Part shown: positions 24,848 through 32,843 of the stretch, piece after piece
Layout of the letters: every line of letters begins with the position of its first letter
How positions within the stretch are numbered: the first letter of the stretch is position 1
Source: CBDAPX01 sp965198725
GTDB lineage: Bacteria; Pseudomonadota; Alphaproteobacteria; Rhodobacterales; Rhodobacteraceae
Assembly: GCA_965198725.1 (NCBI GenBank)
Contig: CBDAPX010000001.1
Coordinates: forward strand, 744,001 to 808,000
Length of the DNA: 64,000 nucleotides
Reading direction: 5' to 3'
The notes under the pieces: model-generated
What the model was told of the DNA's origin: nothing
The model's input: the letters and a program-made list of their open reading frames with translations, nothing else
Database searches by the model: none
Made by a program: the position numbers and the translations under genes

Positions 24848-25480
24848 ATGAGCACTCCGAACTATGACATCGAGCTTGATTTGCGCGCGCGCGGGTTTTC
24901 GGCAATCGCCGGCGCGGATGAAGCCGGGCGCGGCCCGATGGCCGGGCCCGTCGTGGCAGCCGCGGTTGTTTTGAACCCTTATGACGTTCCCGAAGGCCTT
25001 AACGATTCCAAGAAGCTGACGGAAAAAAGGCGCGTGGCGCTTGAAGCCGAAATCAAGTCGCGGGCGGTCTGGGCCGTGGCGCTTGCCACCGTCGAAGAGA
25101 TTGACGACCTCAACATTCTGAATGCCAGCCTCTTGGCCATGCAACGAGCCATCGAAGCTTTGTCGACGCCTGCTGACTTTGCATTGATTGACGGGAACAA
25201 AAAACCGGCAGGTTTGGTCGCGCCCTGCGCATCAGTGGTCGCCGGGGATGCGCGATCCGTATCCATCGCGGCGGCATCTATTTTGGCCAAAAATGAGCGT
25301 GACCGCATCATGGTGGATTTAGCGCAACAGCATCCGGGCTATGGGTGGGATCAGAACAAAGGCTATCCGACAGTTGTGCACAAAAAGGCACTCCGAGATT
25401 TGGGTGTGACCCCACACCATAGACGTTCCTTCAAACCCGTCCACAATATCTTGTATCAAGAGAAATTAGTAAGTGACTGA
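24848..25480 (+). CDS. rnhB: Ribonuclease HII
   Basis: 210 residues. RNase HII removes ribonucleotides from RNA-DNA hybrids and misincorporated sites in DNA. The DEAGRGPMAGPVVAAAV block carries the catalytic Asp-Glu pair, DSKKLTEKRR is typical, a further metal Asp lies in FALIDGNKKP, and the fourth acidic residue is in VDLAQQHPGYGWDQNKGYPT. Length is normal for bacteria. Its stop codon overlaps the first of three GANTC sites that precede ccrM. Confidence 0.95.
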   Translation: MSTPNYDIELDLRARGFSAIAGADEAGRGPMAGPVVAAAVVLNPYDVPEGLNDSKKLTEKRRVALEAEIKSRAVWAVALATVEEIDDLNILNASLLAMQRAIEALSTPADFALIDGNKKPAGLVAPCASVVAGDARSVSIAAASILAKNERDRIMVDLAQQHPGYGWDQNKGYPTVVHKKALRDLGVTPHHRRSFKPVHNILYQEKLVSD

Positions 25481-25517
25481 TTCAAAAAAGAATTTGACCG
25501 CGAATCAGCTTTGACTC
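25479..25517. promoter_or_regulatory. Cluster of three GANTC methylation sites upstream of ccrM
   Basis: GATTC at 25479-25483, GAATC at 25502-25506 and GACTC at 25513-25517 lie in the 91-bp gap before the ccrM ATG. GANTC is the target of CcrM itself. In Caulobacter the ccrM promoter region contains such sites and responds to methylation, so self-regulation is plausible here. No CtrA TTAA-N7-TTAA box was seen. Confidence 0.6.
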
Positions 25518-25571
25518 ATGTTGGTCTCAACCAAACGAACGCGAAAATGCGTCGGGGTTGAGAGGCAGAGA

Positions 25572-26672
25572 ATGACCAAGACCAAAGTTGAAGGGGCGGT
25601 ATCGCTTCCTTTGAACACAATTATTGCGGGTGACTGCATCGAGGTGATGAACAATCTCCCCGAGGCGTCTGTGGATTTGATTTTCGCGGATCCCCCCTAC
25701 AATCTGCAGCTCAAAGGTCAGTTGCATCGCCCGGATAACAGCCAGGTGGATGCGGTGGATGACCATTGGGATCAATTCTCATCCTTTGGGGCCTACGATA
25801 AATTCACGCGGGACTGGCTGGCGGCCGCGCGTCGGTTGTTGAAACCCAATGGCGCGATTTGGGTCATCGGCAGCTATCACAATATTTTTCGCGTTGGTTC
25901 TGCGCTGCAGGATGCGGGCTATTGGATTTTGAATGACGTCGTGTGGCGCAAATCCAACCCGATGCCGAATTTCCGGGGCAAGCGGTTCACAAACGCGCAT
26001 GAAACGATGATTTGGGCGTCCAAGCAGGAGGGTGCCAAGTACACGTTCAACTACGAAGCACTCAAAGCGTTGAATGAAGGTGTGCAGATGCGCAGCGATT
26101 GGGTTCTGCCGATCTGCACTGGGCATGAGCGCTTAAAGGACGCCAAGGGGGACAAGGCGCATCCGACGCAAAAACCTGAATCCCTGCTGCACCGCGTGCT
26201 CATCGGTTCAACGAACCCGGGCGATGTCATTTTGGACCCGTTTTTTGGCACCGGGACAACGGGGGCTGTGGCCAAGATGTTGGGCCGCGATTTTATCGGG
26301 ATCGAACGTGAGGCCGCGTATCGCGACGTGGCAGAAACCCGGATCGCAAAGGTACGTAAATTTGACCGCGAAGCGTTGCAGGTCAGCGCCAGCAAACGCG
26401 CCGAGCCGCGCGTGCCCTTTGGCCAATTGGTTGAGCGCGGCATGCTGCGACCGGGCGAAGAGCTGTATTCCCTGAACGGTCGGTTCAAGGCCAAGGTGCG
26501 CGCAGATGGCACCCTGATCGGCGACGATGTCAAAGGGTCGATCCATCAGGTTGGTGCCCATCTGGAAGGCGCGCCTAGCTGCAACGGTTGGACATACTGG
26601 GCGTTTAAGAAGGATGGCAAACATGTGCCGATTGACGTTTTACGTCAGCAAATCCGCGCTGAAATGAAATAA
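25572..26672 (+). CDS. ccrM: Cell-cycle GANTC DNA adenine methyltransferase CcrM
   Basis: 366 residues. Beta-class N6-adenine methyltransferase: the catalytic DPPY motif comes first (FADPPYNLQL, about 36-45) and the AdoMet-binding DPFFGTGTTG follows at about 220-229. A C-terminal domain of about 90 residues, with QLVERGMLRPGEELYS and NGWTYWAFKK, is characteristic of CcrM and serves DNA recognition. It methylates GANTC after replication in alphaproteobacteria and is often essential. GAGAGG precedes the ATG at 25572; the frame extends to 25518 without a ribosome site. It is a solitary methyltransferase with no nuclease partner nearby. Confidence 0.95.
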   Translation: MTKTKVEGAVSLPLNTIIAGDCIEVMNNLPEASVDLIFADPPYNLQLKGQLHRPDNSQVDAVDDHWDQFSSFGAYDKFTRDWLAAARRLLKPNGAIWVIGSYHNIFRVGSALQDAGYWILNDVVWRKSNPMPNFRGKRFTNAHETMIWASKQEGAKYTFNYEALKALNEGVQMRSDWVLPICTGHERLKDAKGDKAHPTQKPESLLHRVLIGSTNPGDVILDPFFGTGTTGAVAKMLGRDFIGIEREAAYRDVAETRIAKVRKFDREALQVSASKRAEPRVPFGQLVERGMLRPGEELYSLNGRFKAKVRADGTLIGDDVKGSIHQVGAHLEGAPSCNGWTYWAFKKDGKHVPIDVLRQQIRAEMK

Positions 26673-26731
26673 ATCAAAGACTTACACACGAATACCGCCT
26701 GTGCCTGTGGCCTGTCCATGGCACGGAACTT

Positions 26732-26760
26732 GCCCCGCCCTCTGAGGCGGGGCTTTTTTT
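26732..26760 (+). terminator. Rho-independent terminator after ccrM
   Basis: An 8-bp GC-rich stem (26732-26739 with 26746-26753, loop CTCTGA) is followed by seven T residues. Confidence 0.92.
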
Positions 26761-26786
26761 GGCTTAAAGTGGGTATCAAATGCCCT

Positions 26787-26805
26787 ATGTTAACGAGCAT
26801 AACAT
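26787..26805. promoter_or_regulatory. Inverted repeat upstream of the membrane cyclase gene
   Basis: ATGTTA at 26787-26792 and TAACAT at 26800-26805 are separated by seven bases, ending 18 bases before the cyclase ATG. Position fits an operator overlapping the transcription start. The TGTTA/TAACA half-sites resemble those at 24158-24172, though with different spacing. Confidence 0.35.
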
Positions 26806-26823
26806 TTCGTTTGAGGTTATCGT

Positions 26824-28215
26824 ATGACCGACGTTTCCGGGACACTGCCAAATTTTGCGAAAGATGAACTGCCGGACCGGATGTCCATGGAGGATGTCGA
26901 GGCCAACCGCTATACCGAAGCGGCGCTAGAGCGGCATAAACGCGAAGGTCTGGATCTGGCGGTCAAGGCACGGTGGTGCGCGCTGGGCGCGACCGGCATC
27001 ATGCTGCCTTTCCTGAATCCGGACTGGTCCGTGTTGTATTACGAATGCCTGTTGCTGATGTCGGCGCTTGTCGGTCATTTGCAGCGTCGCGTTGGTCGCG
27101 TGGGGCGATCTGGCGCAGAGCTTCTTTTGTTATTCGTGGACTTATCCCTGCTGACATTCGCGCTGTTGGTGCCGAACCCGTTTGGCAACGAGGATTACCC
27201 CACAGCCCTGATCCATCAATATGATACGTTCCAGTATTTCTATATCATCCTGGCCGCAGGGACCCTGTCCTATTCATGGCGAACGATATTGGCCATTGGA
27301 AACTGGGCCGGTGCTTTGTGGCTCTTGGGGTCCGTCGGCGTGTGGTACTTTGGGACCACCTATCCCGAATTGACCGCTGTCGTGGTGGAAGTGTTCGGAG
27401 AAGGCGAAGAAATCGCCCGACTGCTTGATCCCAACAGCATGCATTGGGACATGCGCATTCAGCAGGTTGTGGTGTTCCTGATCATTTCAGGCGTGCTGGC
27501 GGTGACGGTGCGCCGGTTCAACCGCTTGCTTTTGGGCAACGCGGCACTGGAGCGAGAGCGCGAAAACCTGTCGCGATATTTCTCGCCCAACGTCGTCGAG
27601 CGGCTGTCGCAAAACGACGATCCGCTGAAAGAAATCCGGACGCATAACGTCGCGGTTCTGTTCGTCGATATTGTCGGGTTCACGACCTACGCCGCAGACC
27701 GTCACCCCGAAGAGGTCATCAAAACCCTGCGCAGCTTTCACGGGCGGATGGAGACCGAGGTGTTTCGCCACAATGGGACCTTGGACAAATACCTTGGTGA
27801 CGGCTTGATGGCGACGTTCGGCACGCCGGTCGCCTCGGAGCGGGACGCCAGTAATGCGTTGGCGTGTGTGAAATCGATGATCCAAGTGACCGAGCAATTG
27901 AATGCCGAACGCCGGACCGCCGGCGAGCCAGAAATCAAGGCCAGCTTTGGATTGCATTACGGGCCGGTTGTTCTGGGCGATATCGGGGCCAACCGGTTGG
28001 AATTTGCAGTGATTGGCAACACGGTCAATGTCGCCAGCCGGCTAGAGGCTCTGACGCGGTCGCTGGATACGCAAGTTGTCGCCAGCGAGGATCTTCACAA
28101 CCAGGTGCGTAAAGAGGTTGGGGAAGAAGACCCGGTTCTTGCCGGCCTGCAAGCCAAGGCCCCGCAAGATGTGCGCGGCCTTGATCGCCCTGTTCCGGTC
28201 TGGTCGCTGAATTAA
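26824..28215 (+). CDS. Membrane-bound class-III adenylate/guanylate cyclase
   Basis: 463 residues. The N-terminal region (about 45-240) contains several hydrophobic helices, a membrane sensor domain of unknown ligand. A short coiled linker (ALERERENLSRYFSPNVV), typical of this group, leads into the catalytic domain (about 275-415). That domain has VAVLFVDIVGFTTYA with the first metal Asp, DKYLGDGLMATFG with the second, and LEFAVIGNTVNVASRLE for purine and transition-state contacts. It converts ATP, or possibly GTP, to the cyclic nucleotide at the inner membrane. GAGG precedes the ATG. Its stop TAA overlaps the stop of the convergent next gene on the palindrome TTAA. Confidence 0.9.
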   Translation: MTDVSGTLPNFAKDELPDRMSMEDVEANRYTEAALERHKREGLDLAVKARWCALGATGIMLPFLNPDWSVLYYECLLLMSALVGHLQRRVGRVGRSGAELLLLFVDLSLLTFALLVPNPFGNEDYPTALIHQYDTFQYFYIILAAGTLSYSWRTILAIGNWAGALWLLGSVGVWYFGTTYPELTAVVVEVFGEGEEIARLLDPNSMHWDMRIQQVVVFLIISGVLAVTVRRFNRLLLGNAALERERENLSRYFSPNVVERLSQNDDPLKEIRTHNVAVLFVDIVGFTTYAADRHPEEVIKTLRSFHGRMETEVFRHNGTLDKYLGDGLMATFGTPVASERDASNALACVKSMIQVTEQLNAERRTAGEPEIKASFGLHYGPVVLGDIGANRLEFAVIGNTVNVASRLEALTRSLDTQVVASEDLHNQVRKEVGEEDPVLAGLQAKAPQDVRGLDRPVPVWSLN

Positions 28216-29342
28216 CGCGGCATCGGATTGGCGCCCTTGTTATAGGGCAGCCAGTCGGTGATTTCCGGATAGTATTTGGCCCGCCAATCCTTGACCCGTG
28301 GGTTCATGATGCGGCGCCACAGCGGCGGGATCATCGCCGCGATAGTCATCACCGGATAGCCATGCGGCAATTGCGGTGCCGAATTCTCATCGTGGTTCTG
28401 CAACAGCGGAAACCGACGATCCGGTTTGTAGTGATGATCCGAGTGGCGCTGCAGGTTGATCAACAGCCAGTTCGATGTCTTATGCGCGGCGTTCCACGAA
28501 TGTTGCGGCAGGACGTGCTCGTATTTGCCCTCACCCATGTGCTTTCGGGTCAGGCCGTAGTGTTCCACATAGTTGACCAATTCAAGCTGCCAGATCGCGA
28601 TGCCCGCTTGCATCAAAAACAGGATCAGACCGGACCATCCGCCAAGCAAATGGGCCATGACCAAGAAACCGGCCTGCAACGCCCAGTATTTGAAAAACGG
28701 GTTGCGCAGGCTTGTCCATGGCAGCTGTTTGCGGGCCAGTTGGGCCTTTTCCGCTTGAAAGGCAGAGACCAGGCATTGCTTCAGAACCCGTGGATAAAAC
28801 CGGAAAAAGCTTTCGTTATAGCGCGCCGTGACAGGGTCTTTGGGCGTGCCGATATAGCGGTGGTGCACCAACAAATGCTCTGACCGGAAATGGGAATACA
28901 GGACGCAAGCCAGCAAGATATCTGCCAGTTGCCGCTCCAACCGGTTTTTCTGATGCATCAATTCGTGGCTGTAGTTGATACCGATTGTTCCGTTCAGAAT
29001 GCCGACGCCAAAGAAGACACCGAACTTTTCAAGCCCGCTCAGATGCTCTGCCTGTGGGACGTACCACAGCATTGCGAGCAGATGCAGGACCTGAACGGGC
29101 ACCCAAAGCTGTGTCAGCAGGATATAGCCACCAAGATGTGCGTCATCGGTTTGAGGGTCCGCATTTTCCTTGGCCAAACCAAACAGGTGATCCAAGGCGG
29201 CAAACAGGTACCAGGTTGCAAGCGGCATCAACAGGATGGCGAGACCGCCCTGAACCGCGCCAAACCAGGACAAAGGTATCAGCGCGAAAGAACACCAGAA
29301 GGGCAGCACGGTGTACCATCTGCTCAGCCGATCTGTCGTCAT
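28212..29342 (-). CDS. AlkB-type membrane di-iron hydroxylase (alkane 1-monooxygenase family)
   Basis: 376 residues with about six membrane helices. Histidine boxes are HELMH (about 126-130), EHLLVHH (about 155-161) and LQRHSDHH (about 297-304), plus the AlkB-specific NYVEHYGLTR (about 257-266). These ligate the two irons that hydroxylate terminal C-H bonds. The second box has Leu-Val where AlkB usually has His-Gly-type residues, so substrate may not be an n-alkane. No rubredoxin or rubredoxin reductase gene is adjacent. The start at 29342 follows GAGGA; an in-frame ATG at 29354 is less well placed. Confidence 0.85.
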   Translation of the reverse strand: MTTDRLSRWYTVLPFWCSFALIPLSWFGAVQGGLAILLMPLATWYLFAALDHLFGLAKENADPQTDDAHLGGYILLTQLWVPVQVLHLLAMLWYVPQAEHLSGLEKFGVFFGVGILNGTIGINYSHELMHQKNRLERQLADILLACVLYSHFRSEHLLVHHRYIGTPKDPVTARYNESFFRFYPRVLKQCLVSAFQAEKAQLARKQLPWTSLRNPFFKYWALQAGFLVMAHLLGGWSGLILFLMQAGIAIWQLELVNYVEHYGLTRKHMGEGKYEHVLPQHSWNAAHKTSNWLLINLQRHSDHHYKPDRRFPLLQNHDENSAPQLPHGYPVMTIAAMIPPLWRRIMNPRVKDWRAKYYPEITDWLPYNKGANPMPR

Positions 29343-29407
29343 TTCGGTCCTCATTCGTTACCCGGTTTTAGGGTTCTTGCCCTAACATCATGCCTTGCGC
29401 CACGTGT

Positions 29408-30469
29408 CTAGCTGTCGCGCCACAGATCAAACGCCTTGCGCATCACGGTGGGCAGGTCGCTTGGCCGAAACTCTGACCGCAACAGGAAAGCCCCCCGCGT
29501 CGCTGCAAAACGCACCGGAACGCGCGCGTGTTTGACAGACAGTATAAGGTGAAAATGGGTGAATGTGTGACGAACTTCAGCTCCTAAAGGGGCCCAATCC
29601 GCCTCACCCGGGGGGGTTTCAATCGGCGCGTCTGTCCAATCTGATCCGGGCCAACCCAGCATCCCACCCAGCAATCCCTTGTCTGGACGTCGTTCCAGCA
29701 ACAGCGCGCCATCAGACCGCTCGGCGATATAGACGATCCCGTATCGCGTCGGTTTGGCTTTCTTCGGTGCCTTCTTGGGCAATTCGGGGGCCGTTCCGGC
29801 CAAACGAGCGGCACAGGGATCGCGCCACGGACATATCCCGCAGGCTGGCGAACGGGGTGTGCAGATCGTCGCCCCCAGATCCATAACAGCCTGGGCATAG
29901 TCACCGGGCCGGCGATCCGGGGTCATTTGTGTCGTTAGCGATTTCAATTCCGGTTTGGCGTCGGGCAAAGGAGTGTGGACGTCAAACATACGGGCCATCA
30001 CACGTTCCACATTGCCATCCATCACCGGCTCTGGCCGGTCAAAGGCAATCGCGGCAATGGCGGCTGCCGTATAGGGACCAATGCCGGGCAATTGAATTAG
30101 GCTGTCATATTCGGTCGGAAAAACGCCACCGTGATCCGACGCAACAACGCGCGCACATTTCAACAGGTTTCTGGCCCGTGCGTAATATCCCAGCCCGGCC
30201 CATTCGCCCATGACGTCCTCATCGGCTGCGGCGGCTAGGTCCTGAACCGTGGGCCATCTGCTTTGAAACCTCAGAAAGTAATCGCGAACGGCGGCCACGG
30301 TTGTCTGCTGCAGCATAATCTCGGACATCCAAACCGCATAAGGATCTGACTGAACCCCCGCCGCCCGGTCAGCAGGGCCGACCCGCCAAGGCATCACCCG
30401 CGCGTGGATGTCATACCAATCAAGCAAAGCCGCGCTCAGCACCGCCGGATCTTCCGTCATGTCACGCAA
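29408..30469 (-). CDS. mutY: A/G-specific adenine DNA glycosylase MutY
   Basis: 353 residues. It removes adenine mispaired with 8-oxoguanine. Catalytic Glu lies in MSEIMLQQTTV, the helix-hairpin-helix in QLPGIGPYTAAAI, and the catalytic Asp in VMDGNVERV. The 4Fe-4S cluster cysteines have C-x6-C-x2-C-x5-C spacing near 200-217. A C-terminal NUDIX-like domain begins around TRYGIVYIAERSDG. A GGAGG eight bases upstream supports a TTG start at 30469 over the ATG at 30460. It is divergent from dciA, with an inverted repeat between them. Confidence 0.94.
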   Translation of the reverse strand: MRDMTEDPAVLSAALLDWYDIHARVMPWRVGPADRAAGVQSDPYAVWMSEIMLQQTTVAAVRDYFLRFQSRWPTVQDLAAAADEDVMGEWAGLGYYARARNLLKCARVVASDHGGVFPTEYDSLIQLPGIGPYTAAAIAAIAFDRPEPVMDGNVERVMARMFDVHTPLPDAKPELKSLTTQMTPDRRPGDYAQAVMDLGATICTPRSPACGICPWRDPCAARLAGTAPELPKKAPKKAKPTRYGIVYIAERSDGALLLERRPDKGLLGGMLGWPGSDWTDAPIETPPGEADWAPLGAEVRHTFTHFHLILSVKHARVPVRFAATRGAFLLRSEFRPSDLPTVMRKAFDLWRDS

Positions 30470-30512
30470 GTTTTATGCCTCCGACCCTTGGTTTCGCTGG
30501 TGCCTGCTATGT

Positions 30513-30533
30513 TGCAGGTTAGAATAACCTGCA
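30513..30533. promoter_or_regulatory. Perfect 9-bp inverted repeat abutting the dciA start codon
   Basis: TGCAGGTTA at 30513-30521 pairs perfectly with TAACCTGCA at 30525-30533 around GAA, ending one base before the ATG at 30534. It occupies the place where a Shine-Dalgarno sequence should be and sits in the 64-bp divergent region with mutY. It could be a repressor site or an mRNA hairpin that limits dciA translation. Confidence 0.55.
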
Positions 30534-31055
30534 ATGGCACAGAAACCAGATCATAAGCGCCAAACATCGACCTATGGGTTCAAAAGGACGTCCAAGCTTT
30601 TGCAGACGCGGATCCGCAAGGCGGCCGAGTCGCGCGGCTTTGCCGTGGCGCGGATCGTGACACACTGGGCCGAGATTGCAGGCGCTGAAATTGCATCGGT
30701 GTGCCGACCGGTTGATGTCAGCTATGGCCGCAGCGGATTTGGCGCCACGCTGACCGTTTTGACCACAGGGGCCCAAGCCCCGATGTTGGAAATGCAAAAG
30801 GAACGTCTGCGCCAAAACGTAAACGCCGTTTACGGCTATAACGCCATCAGCCGTATCCGCATAACGCAAACAGCGCCCACCGGTTTTGCCGAGGGGCAAG
30901 CGCAATTTGAAACCCGTCAGACACCAGCAGAAGCAATTCCCGATCCCGAGGTGACCCGGGCCGCGCAGGATCGCGCGGCGGGTGTTGAAAACGCTGATCT
31001 GCGTCAGGCTTTGGAACAGCTTGGGCGCAACGTTCTGACAAAGTCCAAACACTGA
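30534..31055 (+). CDS. dciA: DUF721 protein, DciA-type replicative helicase operator
   Basis: 173 residues. The DUF721 domain covers about 20-110, with an early SKLLQTRIRKAAESRGF helix, the HWAEIAGAEIASVCRP segment, a TLTVLTTG strand and MQKERLRQNVNAVYGYNAI. DciA is the ancestral loader of DnaB helicase in bacteria lacking DnaC/DnaI. The remainder is a low-complexity linker with a short C-terminal helix. It is 13 bp from the DsbA-like gene in the same direction. The ribosome site is masked by the inverted repeat just upstream. Confidence 0.8.
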   Translation: MAQKPDHKRQTSTYGFKRTSKLLQTRIRKAAESRGFAVARIVTHWAEIAGAEIASVCRPVDVSYGRSGFGATLTVLTTGAQAPMLEMQKERLRQNVNAVYGYNAISRIRITQTAPTGFAEGQAQFETRQTPAEAIPDPEVTRAAQDRAAGVENADLRQALEQLGRNVLTKSKH

Positions 31056-31068
31056 CAAAGGAAACCGA

Positions 31069-31722
31069 ATGACCCGATTTATGGCAGTAACGAGTGCGGC
31101 AATCGCCCTGACACTTGGTGCGCAATTTGGTGCGGCACCGGATCGCAATACGTTCGTTGGCGCAGCTTATGCTCAAGAGGCTGAAGTTGATGTCAGCACC
31201 ATTCAGGAAATGACACTGGGGGCCGAGGACGCACCGGTCACCATCATCGAATACGCCTCTTACACCTGCCCGCATTGTGCTGCGTTTCACGAAGGGCCTT
31301 ATAAGCAGCTGAAAGAGGAATTCATCGACACCGGAAAGGTCAAGTTCATCTACCGCGAGGTTTATTTTGACCGTTTTGGATTGTGGGCATCCATGGTTGC
31401 GCGCTGCGGTGGCGAAGACAAGTTCTTTGGCATCAACGATCTTCTCTACAAAGGCCAATCCACGTGGAGCCGCGCCGGCGACGCCCCAGCGATTGTCGGA
31501 GAGCTGCGCAAAATTGGCCTTTTGGCCGGCTTAGAGCCGGAACAGTTGGACGCCTGTTTGCAGGACGGAACCAAGGCGCAAACCCTGGTCACGTGGTACC
31601 AGCAAAACGCCGAAGCCGATGACATCAGCTCGACGCCCAGCTTTATCGTGAACGGACGCAAAGTGTCCAATTTGGGTTACGACGACTTCCGTGAGTTGAT
31701 CGAAGACGAACTGAACGGCTGA
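31069..31722 (+). CDS. DsbA-family periplasmic thioredoxin-fold protein
   Basis: 217 residues with a signal sequence at the N-terminus and probable cleavage near AYAQE (about 33-37). The thioredoxin-fold strand PVTIIEYASYTCPHCAAFH carries the CPHC redox centre, and the cis-Pro loop is in SSTPSFIVNG. It matches the Rhodobacteraceae DsbA/BdbD-like group (thiol:disulfide oxidoreductases for exported proteins). Its stop and the next start share one base (TGATG). Confidence 0.9.
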   Translation: MTRFMAVTSAAIALTLGAQFGAAPDRNTFVGAAYAQEAEVDVSTIQEMTLGAEDAPVTIIEYASYTCPHCAAFHEGPYKQLKEEFIDTGKVKFIYREVYFDRFGLWASMVARCGGEDKFFGINDLLYKGQSTWSRAGDAPAIVGELRKIGLLAGLEPEQLDACLQDGTKAQTLVTWYQQNAEADDISSTPSFIVNGRKVSNLGYDDFRELIEDELNG

Positions 31723-32843
31723 TGACCTCTCCACTGGACGGCCTGAAGGTTGTCGAAATCGCCCGTGTTCTGGCCGGCCCTTGGGCCGGTCAAACCCTTT
31801 CTGATTTGGGCGCGGATGTCGTCAAAGTGGAATCGCCTGATGGCGACGACACCCGCAAATGGGGCCCACCGTTCATAGAACGAGGTGAGGACGTTTCCGC
31901 CGCATATTTCCATTCGACAAATCGCGGCAAATCCTCTGTCGTGGCGGATTTCAGAACCGAAGAGGGTCGCGCGCTGGTCCGCCGATTGGTCCGCGACGCG
32001 GATGTGGTGATCGAAAATTTCAAGCTTCACGGTCTGGCCAAATACGGCTTGGATTACGACAGCCTAAGCGAAATCAATCCGCGACTGATTTACTGTTCGA
32101 TCACGGGGTTCGGCCAGACCGGCCCGTATGCCACCCGCGCGGGGTATGATTTCATCATCCAGGGCATGTCCGGTTTGATGTCGATCTGTGGAGAAGCAGA
32201 TGGAACGCCGCAAAAGGCGGGCGTGGCGATTACAGATATCTTTACCGGTGTTTATGCCGTCAGCGGGATCTTGGCCGCATTGCATCAGCGCGCACGTACC
32301 GGCAAGGGTCAGCATATCGACATGTCCCTGCTGGATGTGGCCGTGGCCATCACGTCAAACCAGGCGTTGAACTATCTGACCACGGGCGTTGCGCCCGGTC
32401 GTATGGGCAATGCGCATCCCAACCTGACGCCCTATCAGGTCTTTGATTGCGCGGACGGACATATCATCATCGCCACCGGCAATGACGGGCAGTATCAACG
32501 CCTCTGCCGATTGCTGGGTTTGGCCGAGATGGCCGAAGACCCGGATTATCTGCGCAACAAGGATCGTATCGCGAACCGCCGCGTAATGATCGCGCGTTTG
32601 AACGGCGCAACGGCGCAACGCAGCCGGGATGACCTTTTGGCCGCTTGCGAGGCTGAAGGGGTTCCGGCAGGCCCGATCAACACGTTTGACGATGTGATGG
32701 CCGATCCTCAGGTCGTGGCGCGGGGCCTGCAAATCTCACCAGACGGGGTGCCGGGCATTCGAGCGCCGTTTGTCTTTTCGGATGCTGAGCTGTCGCTGGA
32801 CCGTCCGCCGCCAAAGCTGGGCGAAGACACCGATCGGTACTAG
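31722..32843 (+). CDS. CaiB/BaiF-type (class III) CoA-transferase
   Basis: 373 residues. The N-terminal LKVVEIARVLAGPWAGQTLSD and GADVVKVESPDGDDTR segments are hallmarks, as are the FHSTNRGK stretch, the catalytic Asp region (VIENFKLHGL then YCSITGFGQTGPY), and HIDMSLLDVAVA. The enzyme moves CoA between carboxylic acids, for example from succinyl-CoA. The substrate is unknown; the family also includes racemases. The gene is translationally coupled to the DsbA-like gene without an obvious functional link. The stop TAG overlaps the stop of the convergent lpxK on CTAG. Confidence 0.88.
   Translation: MTSPLDGLKVVEIARVLAGPWAGQTLSDLGADVVKVESPDGDDTRKWGPPFIERGEDVSAAYFHSTNRGKSSVVADFRTEEGRALVRRLVRDADVVIENFKLHGLAKYGLDYDSLSEINPRLIYCSITGFGQTGPYATRAGYDFIIQGMSGLMSICGEADGTPQKAGVAITDIFTGVYAVSGILAALHQRARTGKGQHIDMSLLDVAVAITSNQALNYLTTGVAPGRMGNAHPNLTPYQVFDCADGHIIIATGNDGQYQRLCRLLGLAEMAEDPDYLRNKDRIANRRVMIARLNGATAQRSRDDLLAACEAEGVPAGPINTFDDVMADPQVVARGLQISPDGVPGIRAPFVFSDAELSLDRPPPKLGEDTDRY

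Noticed and set aside
25484..25571. CtrA binding box (TTAA-N7-TTAA) in the ccrM promoter
   Set aside because: No matching sequence; only GANTC sites are present.
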